Made by a program: the position numbers and the translations under genes. Below the pieces are notes generated by a model that was given only the letters and a program-made list of their open reading frames with translations, had not been told where the DNA came from and did no database searches. Positions 1-9,300 of a DNA stretch of 64,000 nucleotides are shown piece by piece. The DNA is from an uncultured Clostridia bacterium (lineage in GTDB: Bacteria > Bacillota > Clostridia > UBA1381 > UBA9506): NCBI GenBank assembly GCA_934438075.1, contig CAKSBF010000006.1, forward strand, positions 62,001 through 126,000, in the 5' to 3' direction. Position 1 is the stretch's first letter. The number at the start of each line of letters is the position of its first letter.

Positions 1-1582
1 CTGATAAATCGCTCTGCAACGGTAAATACACGGTATCATATTCAACGTATCCGGCACATATCTTTCCTTCGCTCAACCTTTCTAAATCAGCATTTAAAAT
101 GAGATCGTCATCCGCAATGTCAAAATATACATTCGCATTTTCCAATAATTCTGCTGCCTCTGTAAACTCTTGTCCGTCCGAATCGGGGTTCATCCAAAAA
201 TTTCTGACGGGATAGTACAGCAGCACTTTAACTTCCGGCACGCCACAGCTCATAATGTAACAAAGTCGTGCAGCATATTGATTCCATTCTGCAATATCAT
301 ATGCTCCCGGTCTTTCTTCAATAAAGTGCGGCCTTAACCCCCCAACGAGTTGACCGTCTTTACCTGATGGAATATTCATGACGTTTATTAAATTAATTCC
401 TCGACATACTTGAAAATGCAAGACATAGCACATTTGAGAATATGTAAGGCCGCTCCCATAGGCAGAAAAGGACTCGCTCAAGGCATATCTGCTTCCTGTT
501 TGGTGCGCGGCACTCGAAGCAAAACGTGGGAAACAGCGGTTTTCTCCTTCTGTTACATCTAATTGAATCTCTCGATACTGATAGGAATAACGATGGTAAG
601 TTCCTGGGAAAATCTGCCTCCATATTACATCTATCCCCGGCACATCAAAACATCTTAGCAGCCGCATAATCTGCCCATGACTTCTCACACTGTCATATAT
701 ATCATTATCCTTATCCAAATGGCCGGTAAATAAAATATTGTGTTCTTTGCACCACTGTTTTATTTGTAAAAAATAATTTTGCGCAAATAACTGACTCATA
801 ATATCAAAATATTGCTCCCGAACTTTTCCGCCATCTTCACCCGACAAAAGTAAGGGGAGGTGGTCCAACAAGTCATATCCAAATCGTTTTTTGAATTCAT
901 CTCGAAGAACGTCACTCCAACAAGGAAAGTCTATCGACGGTTCGTCAGTAAATATCATACGAACACCATACTGTGGCAAAGTGTTTAATTCGTTTGCATA
1001 GCTTTCGTGCACGAGAGAAAGAAATGCCCGTGTTGTCTGAAGATTTAGCAAATCCGGATAAATCTCATCCTCTTTCGTCCGAAATATTGTAATCTCCCCA
1101 TTCACCTCAAACCGATATTTAGGGAATATGCGTGTATTCTCTAAAAAAACTGCCAACACACTTGCATCACATTCTAATATTTCCCCGGCATGCACCATTT
1201 GTTTTTCCCAAACTATTCTTTTTCTTACGAGCTGAGGATGATTCCGAACCAGCCGGCCATTCCCCCCACCGGACGGCCATCCATCTTCATCATATATCCA
1301 AGCATACATCTCTTTGCTTTTAGCGTATTGCAGCGCAAAACGATACAGCGCAAAATATGTTCCACTCAAATAATCCGGCTCCATTTGATTATTTAAAAAA
1401 CGTTTTGAGCAGGGGATAATATAAAAAACCCTTATACCGCACCGATGCATATACTCAATTTGCTTTATAATGCGCTCCTCCGTTATTTCACTGTTCCAAA
1501 TCCACGAATATACCGGAGAAAATTCTATTGGCGGAGAAAGTAATTTCCCCATCGAAAAATCAATTTCTTCTGTTCCGTACAT
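1..1582 (-). CDS. GH106-like glycoside hydrolase, 3' end outside window
   Basis: An open frame of about 527 codons starts with ATG at 1582 behind a good GGAG site and runs off the left edge without a stop. I translated it by hand. The N-terminus carries a WIWNSEITEERI stretch followed by an RVFYIIP strand, then IYDEDGWPSG, FTDEPSIDFP and SHGQIMRLL segments. These resemble the large catalytic barrel of GH106-type alpha-L-rhamnosidases and related uncharacterised glycosidases. No signal peptide is seen, so it probably acts in the cytoplasm on imported oligosaccharides. It is the last visible gene of the leftward locus that also has GH105 and a lyase-like enzyme, which fits removal of rhamnose from rhamnogalacturonan fragments. 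The substrate is inferred; the barrel family is the firmer part of the call. Confidence 0.65.
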   Translation of the reverse strand, partial: MYGTEEIDFSMGKLLSPPIEFSPVYSWIWNSEITEERIIKQIEYMHRCGIRVFYIIPCSKRFLNNQMEPDYLSGTYFALYRFALQYAKSKEMYAWIYDEDGWPSGGGNGRLVRNHPQLVRKRIVWEKQMVHAGEILECDASVLAVFLENTRIFPKYRFEVNGEITIFRTKEDEIYPDLLNLQTTRAFLSLVHESYANELNTLPQYGVRMIFTDEPSIDFPCWSDVLRDEFKKRFGYDLLDHLPLLLSGEDGGKVREQYFDIMSQLFAQNYFLQIKQWCKEHNILFTGHLDKDNDIYDSVRSHGQIMRLLRCFDVPGIDVIWRQIFPGTYHRYSYQYREIQLDVTEGENRCFPRFASSAAHQTGSRYALSESFSAYGSGLTYSQMCYVLHFQVCRGINLINVMNIPSGKDGQLVGGLRPHFIEERPGAYDIAEWNQYAARLCYIMSCGVPEVKVLLYYPVRNFWMNPDSDGQEFTEAAELLENANVYFDIADDDLILNADLERLSEGKICAGYVEYDTVYLPLQSDLS

Positions 1583-1603
1583 TAACAGACTCCTTTCATA
1601 AAT

Positions 1604-1636
1604 TTGGGGCATTCCACTTTACGTGAAACGCCCCAA
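1604..1636 (-). terminator. intercistronic stem-loop
   Basis: A TTGGGGC/GCCCCAA stem of 7 bp with a short inner CAC/GTG pairing sits between the secreted protein gene and the GH106-like gene. No T-run follows on the minus strand, so it is more likely a partial terminator or an mRNA-stabilising hairpin that lowers expression of the last gene than a full terminator. Confidence 0.45.
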
Positions 1637-1640
1637 TTAT

Positions 1641-3701
1641 TTATTGTAGCGCAGAAGGAAATGCAAGCGATTGTAAATAGTCTATTCCATTAATGACAAA
1701 TGCCTTTGCTGTATAAAGTCTATCATACAATTCCTCATCCAGGTTGTCTATATCGATATCTGCAACGCACTCAACAGATTGATTTATTCCAACCGAATAC
1801 GGCTCAATGCTAGCAGTGATCATGCTGCCTTTTTGATCATAAAGTGCCAGAATAACCACAAGTTTGATTTCCTTTTTCCCCTCATTGCGTACCAAACTTT
1901 TAGCTGTTAATATTCCCTCCGTAGGCATTTCAACCGGCACAGTTTTATCGCCGGCAATATCATTTACAAATGTCGCTTGTTTTATAAAAGTACGGTCTAC
2001 ATTATTTTTAATCTCAATATTATCCAGATAGAAACTTTTACTCTTATTTGTACCGATTTTGATTCTGCCAAAATTTGTTGCTGCCTGTGCGAATGTAAAA
2101 TCTCCGTTTTTCATACCATCTGTGCATAACTGCGTCCCGTTGAGATAAATCCTGTAAAAAGGAACAGGGGCATCAAAATAGAAAACCATTTTAAGATTAG
2201 TCCATTCACCGGGTACATAAGAACCGGATAACTTTGTCGAATCCGATAAGCGGAGCACTCCGCCATTTGCCGATATAAATCCGCTCTGCAATTTGCCGGA
2301 ACTATTATCACTGAAAACCGACAAATTAAGTGGTGTGTCATTCGTTGGTATGTAGCAGTCAACCGAAAGCTCTACAGTGCCACCTTGCGGTTTTTTTAGA
2401 TAGCCATCAATATATTGGACAGAACTGCCTTCCGAAAGATCCGACACCTTTAAGACATTGGTTGTATTATGTCCAATTGCACCAGATAGGTCTCTGACTG
2501 TCATGGCTTCAGTGGAACTACCGGCTTTGCTCCCGGCTCTCCAGTCAAACGTAGAGGTGCCCCATGTATCCGGGTTGGAAAAAGACGTACCGGATGGTTT
2601 ATCATCAAAATCATCAAATGTTCTATTCTCCGTACAAACCGTTTGGCTGGTCAGTTCTTCATAACCGGTTGTAGTAACTCTGCAACTTGCCTCCAATTGT
2701 CCGTCCACGGTAACAGCCTTGATGTCAGACACACCCGGCCCAACTGCCCTGATCGTTCCATCGGGTTCTACTGCTACTGCCATAGGATTGGAGCTGTACC
2801 ACAAAACATTCTTCTCTGTCGCATCACCGGGCACAATATTAGGGATTAAGCTGTCCGATCCCCCAATCTCTAGACTTAAGCTCGAACGATCGAGAGACAC
2901 GCCCGTTACATAAGTTTTCTCTATATTGTTGCATATCTGAATATTATCATAGCAGATCATTCCATTTACCCAGATTTTTGTGCGTGTTCCATGTACATTC
3001 TGTGCCGTAGAGTCAAAAAATGCAAAATCTGTTTTTCCCTCCTGCGTATGTAACAATTTTCCGTTTAAGTAAACTCTATAAAATCTTGTTGATGCATTAA
3101 AAAACAGTACTGTTTTCAAGTTAAACCATTCACCTACTGGCGGTTTCTCTATCAAATAAGCATCATTCGTGCCATCCTTGCAGTTGATTTCGTTCATAGC
3201 AAGACCGATATACACTGCTACCTTTTTGCTTGAATCCCGTATTTCCAGCGCCACGCCACTCTCTCCGTTTAAATAGATATCCCTATCAAATTCTACTGTA
3301 CCGCTATAAACTTTATAGAAGTACATCTCATCAGTGGTTGTTCCTGACACCGGCCCAATCATTCCATACTTACCGGTATTATCTCCAAGTTTTTCATCTG
3401 TCAATATGTGATTCGTACCCGGCCATGATACAATTTTCTGTAGCGTTTCTGCTTCGAAGTCCTCAAACAGTCTGGTATCTGTTATTTCGGCCTGGGTTTC
3501 AATTTGACTATCCTCATCTCCGGGAACCACTGATTCAAGCCCAATATAGCTCATTTCTGAGATTTCCGTTGCATTTGGCGCTGTAGTGTAAAGCGTCTCA
3601 GGCCAGCTTGTTGATGCGGATGCGTTCCCAACCGGATGTAGGATAGACACCAACATACATACAGTAAATAATAGTGAATAAAACCGTTTACTTTTTCTCA
3701 T
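1641..3701 (-). CDS. secreted protein with two LamG-like modules and a BIG_2-type Ig domain
   Basis: The protein has 686 residues with a signal peptide (positive MRKSKR start, hydrophobic core, ASAS region near residue 30). Two similar beta-sandwich modules, about residues 75-265 and 365-580, each end with a Y-x-D-N-I-x-I strand followed by a short Asn-containing link (ICNNIEKTYV and IKNNVDRTFI). Between them, about 267-350, is a bacterial Ig-like domain with the SSNPMAVAVEPDG and IRAVGPGVSDIKA signatures. No catalytic motif is recognised. It starts 18 bp after the SLH gene behind AGGAGG, so the two are co-expressed. A role as a wall-associated carbohydrate-binding partner is inferred. The gene at 60112-61740 holds the matching position in the second locus. 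Confidence 0.6.
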   Translation of the reverse strand: MRKSKRFYSLLFTVCMLVSILHPVGNASASTSWPETLYTTAPNATEISEMSYIGLESVVPGDEDSQIETQAEITDTRLFEDFEAETLQKIVSWPGTNHILTDEKLGDNTGKYGMIGPVSGTTTDEMYFYKVYSGTVEFDRDIYLNGESGVALEIRDSSKKVAVYIGLAMNEINCKDGTNDAYLIEKPPVGEWFNLKTVLFFNASTRFYRVYLNGKLLHTQEGKTDFAFFDSTAQNVHGTRTKIWVNGMICYDNIQICNNIEKTYVTGVSLDRSSLSLEIGGSDSLIPNIVPGDATEKNVLWYSSNPMAVAVEPDGTIRAVGPGVSDIKAVTVDGQLEASCRVTTTGYEELTSQTVCTENRTFDDFDDKPSGTSFSNPDTWGTSTFDWRAGSKAGSSTEAMTVRDLSGAIGHNTTNVLKVSDLSEGSSVQYIDGYLKKPQGGTVELSVDCYIPTNDTPLNLSVFSDNSSGKLQSGFISANGGVLRLSDSTKLSGSYVPGEWTNLKMVFYFDAPVPFYRIYLNGTQLCTDGMKNGDFTFAQAATNFGRIKIGTNKSKSFYLDNIEIKNNVDRTFIKQATFVNDIAGDKTVPVEMPTEGILTAKSLVRNEGKKEIKLVVILALYDQKGSMITASIEPYSVGINQSVECVADIDIDNLDEELYDRLYTAKAFVINGIDYLQSLAFPSALQ

Positions 3702-3719
3702 AGTAAGCCTCCTATATTT

Positions 3720-6365
3720 TTATTTGATAACCAAAATTTCTTTTACACGCTGATAACGTTGGCGCAGGAACACCTTAGCTCCTTTTTCAATGTCCCTTAT
3801 TGAAATTTTCTGTATTTTGCCGGATGCCTTGTTCAACTCGAATATTGATATACTATCGTCCAGAGTAAAAGTGGTCCCATTTTTTCCATTAAAAGTCAAA
3901 AGCAAAGTTTCTCCATCTGCATAACTGACCGTACCGTAAGACGTGCCGATTTCACAATTTGTCATTTCAACCTCAAAACGGTCAAAGGTCCGCTTTTCCT
4001 CGTCAGAACCATCAAAAATGATTTTGTAAAGCAGCAAAACTTCTTCCGTTTCATCTTCACTTGCGCATCCCGTCTCCTGTTCATTCATCTCATACTGAAT
4101 CATATTCCCTTTGACACAGTCTTTGAGGAAAGAGGCACGCACTGACAAATCAGGATCTACCTTGATTTTAATATATTCACCATTTACCCAGCCCTCAAGA
4201 AATGTTCTTGTATCCCCTTCATCGTTTAACGCTGTTGTCTTTTTATCAATCAGCATAACATTGCTGTTCGCCAAACTAATCTTTGGCGCAAAGACATGCT
4301 TTGGAAGTGTGGTAGTAATTACCACTGCCCCTGCCTTCATATCTTCTTTCAAATCATAAAATGTAACTGCATATTCTTTATCCGTTTCAAAATATTTAAA
4401 TGGTTTGCCGGAGGTATTCAGACTGGTATTTTCACCATTTCCCGGAATATAGAACGCCTTTGTCTCCGAATCAACAATGTATTTCTCATCGAATTTTCCT
4501 TTGTTATAGACCCTTACATCGCGAGCAACATCGCAGGAAAACCTGCTGTTATCTGCCTGGGATGATGCAAGATTTATTTTATAAACCTTTCCGCTTTGAT
4601 TCAAATCGTAAGTGATTAATTGCCTTACAATTTTATTGGTGTTACTTGGATCCGGTGTTCTGTCAAAATAATGAGCAACTTGTACTGCATCCATTTGGTT
4701 ACAAACCATAGTCCCGCTTTCTTCACGTTCAAAACGGATTTTATCTGTCAATTTATATCTTACTATTTTATTATCTGCCACCAACAAACGAAAACTAACA
4801 TTTTCCGAAATTCCTTTTTCTATATCATAATCCAAAAGATAACCATATGTTGAGGCGGAGAACGTCTCCGTGTCCGCAGCAGCAATTTTCCCAAAAATGT
4901 CAAGATAGAATACACCGCTGTCCCCAACATTGATTTCATCCTTATTCTGTATAATAAAATTGTCTGCAAGCTCATATTGCACATCGCCAATCTGCACCCA
5001 ATACCGACCATTTCCTTTTTCACAGGAATTGACTTTGCCTTCTGTTTTTTCACTGCTGACAACAACATCTATTACCTTTCCATCCCTGCTTGCAGCAACA
5101 CTAAGAATGTTCCATGACACCAAATCCTCTACTGTGACCCGTTGTCCGTCTTTGGTAATGGCAACTCTCATGTCACGATCATCTGGATTGTATTTTAAAA
5201 CTTTATTATATTTATCATATAAAGAGATTTCTTTTTTCCCGATATTTTTTCCGTCAAATACATAGTTTTCATATTCCGTAATGAATACGAAAGTGCCCTT
5301 TGCATTTTCCAGTATTTCGACCGTTCCCCCTGATGGCGCTAACAAATCCTTAGTTTTATCGTTGTCACTCAAGCGTTTTTTATTATAAATCCAAACTGCA
5401 TCTGCCGGGATGTCATATCGTTGGTTTTCACACTCTAACTCATAACCGGTCATGTCTGACTGCACATCAACAATATCCTGAGCCGCAATTTTATACAGAT
5501 TATTGGATTTCTTTTTTATAATTGCAGCAATTTTTTGTTCACCATCAGGCGCAGTGGTTAGATAATATGATGCATCATACCCCAAAAAGGAATCTGCATT
5601 TTCCAAGCCCGTCTCATAAATTTCCCCGTCAATCATTACTTCGCCCTCGGCAAGCTTTACCGAAACGTTATTACGAATTGAAGTGATGCTGTTTGCCTCA
5701 ACAAGCCCCTGTTTTTTTTCCGTATTGAGCACACGAGAAAGTAGCGTCTCTCCAGTCGGCTCAAAACTCTCTGCTCCGTCTGCCGTTGTTACCTCCTCAC
5801 AGCGTTCAACTTCCAGAGCCGAATAAATCATTAATGCAACATCCCCCCTTTTCGCCTCAGCATCCGGTGTATAATCTATACCATCTAGTATCCCTAACCG
5901 CGCAGCAACACTAGCATATCCTGTAGGCCATCCCCCAGCATTTTCAGCATGAATACGATATCCTAACGCGCACACCGTCATTTTAATTGCCTGCATATAA
6001 GTGACTTTCATTTCCGGACAAAAATTGTATTTATCCATTCCGGATACAATATGCATGCCACGAGCAGATGCAATACTGAAAGCCGCCCAGTGCTCATCAG
6101 GTACATCTAAAAAACCACTTGGAATCGCGGCCGTGTTATCTATACCCATAATTCTCATAATCATTGCTGTATATTCCGCTCTGGTAATAGATGCCAGTGG
6201 ACGAAAACTTCCGTCTTCATATCCTCTAACGATATTCAATCCAGAAAGAAGTTCCGTTGCATTTTCATATTTCGTATCAACCGTATCTTCAAACACCGCG
6301 CTTGCGGTAAACGGCATCATCATGATCACCGCAAATATGAATATTAATCGCAATATTTTCTTCAT
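3720..6365 (-). CDS. S-layer homology (SLH) surface protein with large unknown C-terminal part
   Basis: This 881-residue exported protein has a signal peptide (residues 1-23) and SLH repeats in about residues 25-190, including VRGYEDGSFRPLASITRAEY, FLDVPDEHWAAFSIASARGM and CPEMKVTYMQAIKM. SLH domains anchor proteins to pyruvylated secondary cell-wall polymers. The remaining roughly 690 residues are beta-rich, with no family I recognise. Its C-terminal half is clearly related to the C-terminal part of the ORF at 61809-62927: both share an xITYxLNxxGKVYKIN-like segment, a YIKIKVDPDL-like segment and a final GxVxxxDGxxLLL region. ATG overlaps the stop of the upstream lyase-like gene (ATGA), indicating translational coupling. 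A role in displaying or organising the polysaccharide system at the surface is inferred. Confidence 0.75.
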   Translation of the reverse strand: MKKILRLIFIFAVIMMMPFTASAVFEDTVDTKYENATELLSGLNIVRGYEDGSFRPLASITRAEYTAMIMRIMGIDNTAAIPSGFLDVPDEHWAAFSIASARGMHIVSGMDKYNFCPEMKVTYMQAIKMTVCALGYRIHAENAGGWPTGYASVAARLGILDGIDYTPDAEAKRGDVALMIYSALEVERCEEVTTADGAESFEPTGETLLSRVLNTEKKQGLVEANSITSIRNNVSVKLAEGEVMIDGEIYETGLENADSFLGYDASYYLTTAPDGEQKIAAIIKKKSNNLYKIAAQDIVDVQSDMTGYELECENQRYDIPADAVWIYNKKRLSDNDKTKDLLAPSGGTVEILENAKGTFVFITEYENYVFDGKNIGKKEISLYDKYNKVLKYNPDDRDMRVAITKDGQRVTVEDLVSWNILSVAASRDGKVIDVVVSSEKTEGKVNSCEKGNGRYWVQIGDVQYELADNFIIQNKDEINVGDSGVFYLDIFGKIAAADTETFSASTYGYLLDYDIEKGISENVSFRLLVADNKIVRYKLTDKIRFEREESGTMVCNQMDAVQVAHYFDRTPDPSNTNKIVRQLITYDLNQSGKVYKINLASSQADNSRFSCDVARDVRVYNKGKFDEKYIVDSETKAFYIPGNGENTSLNTSGKPFKYFETDKEYAVTFYDLKEDMKAGAVVITTTLPKHVFAPKISLANSNVMLIDKKTTALNDEGDTRTFLEGWVNGEYIKIKVDPDLSVRASFLKDCVKGNMIQYEMNEQETGCASEDETEEVLLLYKIIFDGSDEEKRTFDRFEVEMTNCEIGTSYGTVSYADGETLLLTFNGKNGTTFTLDDSISIFELNKASGKIQKISIRDIEKGAKVFLRQRYQRVKEILVIK

Positions 6366-9300
6366 TCACTATTCCCTCCATTTTGATGACCCACTGTCAC
6401 CCTCATTTGTTCCTCACATTCCGTTTTTTCAACAAACGCTGTGATAAGTACACTGCCAGGAGAATTACCGCGTACTACCCCGTCTGCATCCACTGACGCT
6501 ATTGATGGATTTGAACTCTCATAGATAATGTTTCCTATTGCATCTGAAGGAGTAATAACAGGTTCTATGTTCATTGTTTCTCCCTCGGAAAGATATACAT
6601 TATCAGGCAGACTAATCTGCTTTATTTGAACATTCTCAAAAGTTTTAGGCCACAAAAGATCAGTCGTATAAGTTCTCTCTGAATACCCATCCTCATGCAG
6701 CCATAAAAAATGCAGGGTATCCAGACTGGCTTCATAAGTAGGGACTTCTTCGTAACGTCCTTTAATTGCGGCATCCAATGCCAATAATGCATACGGATAA
6801 GGGCTATTAAAGTTGGCGTATTTATAGTTTTGACCTTCTGTAAAAAATCCATTGTAAAACTTTTCATTTGCGATATTGTTTCCAATTTGTTTCGCCAACT
6901 CTAAATAATTCGGATTCGGGTATGCATTGTACAATTCAAGCAATGTAAACAAATAAAGTGCATTACTGCAAGAAGTATTAAAGTTCACATCAATATTCTC
7001 TCCGCCTGCTGTTCCCAAATCTCCTAAGCCTGCTGTTTTACCCATATTTCTAATAAACTGCCACGTCCTGTTATCCCCCGTAAGATTATACAACAGCATG
7101 TAGCTTAAAAACATTTCATCAAATGGTTTGTATTGTTTCAGTACAGTTCCCGCCTCACCATAATAACCGTATTCCTTAAATGTATAGTTTGAAAGGTCTG
7201 TTCCATCTGCCCACATAGGTTTTAATAGATTTTTTTCGGGAATATAAGCATACTCTAAAAATGACTCCATCCCAACTTCTGCATTATTTAAAATATTTTT
7301 TGTTTTTTCCGGAAGTATCTTGCATACATTTAACCAGTTAATTGGCGTTTTTCCATAAATCTGTTTTGTCATTCCACCCCACAATGCATAAGGCTCCAAT
7401 GCCGCATCGCCGAATTCCTTCCCGAACTGACGCATTGCGCGATCCCCGAAATAGGAAGAAGTTTTATACGGATAATCGCTGTAAGATACCTTGCCAACAT
7501 GAGAATAGTGATTAACTCCTAGATTTGTACCCGGGTAGCGCGCTTTTGTAAACAAATCATCTAGGCGTTCTGCCCACAGCCAAGCTGCCTCATCCCCTGT
7601 ATGCTGATACAACTTTGCCGCCGCATGGAAAAGATCCGTACCGGTTGAAGAAAAGGCAAGATTGACCGAAAAATATGGTATCTCCTCTGGTTCAATAAAC
7701 CTTTGTTGCCAAATATTTTGAGGTGTTTTCAGACCATAATGTCCGTGACGATTATAATCAAGATTTCTCCAGTCTCTAATATGGCTGTTCCACACTCCCT
7801 TGATAATCTCTTCTGTTCTTTCCGGTTCGGCTTCGAAAAATAGATCCCAATGGAGACAGTTACTTTTAAACTCGTGATACATTCTGATTGACTTATCACC
7901 ATACATTTTTAAATTATCAATATCAACCATTCTGTGATCCCCCCAATAGGGTAACCCGCTGACCGGATCTGAATAGTGTTTTAAAACGTACGAAATTTCA
8001 TCCTTGGCCGCATCAACATATTTATTATCTCCCGTAATCTGCGAAAGCCCGTCAAATAGTCTGAGCATGTTCTGACGATTGGATAAATTAGAAAAGCTCA
8101 CTACTTGCCCTTCTGCTTCGTCAATTTCATCCGACATTCTCCATTGAGCAAATTCCTTGCTGTAGACATTAATTCCATCTGCAAATAACGGCGTAGGGTT
8201 CACTCGGCTGTGCCCATACTTTAATATGTTCTCCGCCTGCGTGACAACCTCGTCAAAACGGCTTTCATCATCCGCGTTATACACCACCTTATTTACGGTA
8301 ATGCTCTTTTCTGCATAAATATTCCCATTTGCTTTGCTGACCGCACGTAAGACAAATTTAGCCGGAAGGACGGTATTCCCGTCAACAGTAACCACACCGT
8401 CATCGTTGATAGCAATTCCTTCTCTTTCGCCAGAAGAAATACTCCATCTAACCCCCCCAATAGATGCCTCTCTTCCAAACTGATCATAAACCTTCGCGTG
8501 AAATGTTTTTTCCGCCGCATTTCCGTTAACAGAGTGGATATAGCCGGGACCTGTTATTTCAACATTATCAATGGATTCCGATAAAAGAGATACTTCTATG
8601 GATTTTGTTACATTTGGATTAGAGATTGCCGTAGTCTTCAGTGTAATTTTATCTGCCGTGACACCTGCTTTAACCGTTAAGTCTCCATTTTCATCCAAAG
8701 CAACGCCGTCCGGTAACATATCTGCGCTCCATACTGCCGTATCCTCTGTGTTCAGTCTATCATCCGGGTTTAAAACACCAGCTCGGTAAGCGTAAATCTT
8801 TTCCCCTGTCATCGGAATCGCAATCTGGTTGGGACCGGTAATTTCAATATCCGCCGCTTCATTAGGGGGAAGCAAAAAATCTACCCGAAAATCATCAAAA
8901 TACATTTCACCAGGATTTCCATAGCGGTAAAATGCTGTTCTCACCCTCGACACGTGAGAAAATTCCGTGTCAAAACACAGCTTTACGCCAGATAATATAA
9001 CTTTACCATCAATCAAATAATTAGCTGTGCGATTTTCGAGGTTTACATCCATACGAATATCATACCATCGATCTGCCTCATATGTGCAAGCAGTAACCGA
9101 CGTCGTTCCGTTATACACGGAAAACACACCATTGCTAATATCAAGTCGTGCTCCATAATAAGACGTTTCATTGTCTAAAAAAACATAAGAAGTCGCATCT
9201 GTTTGTTTCAATAAAATCTTAAAACTTACACTGATAATCCCATATTCCTGGTCAAAAAACTGAAGATAGGAGTCTCTTTGCTGATTATCCGTCGGGTCAG

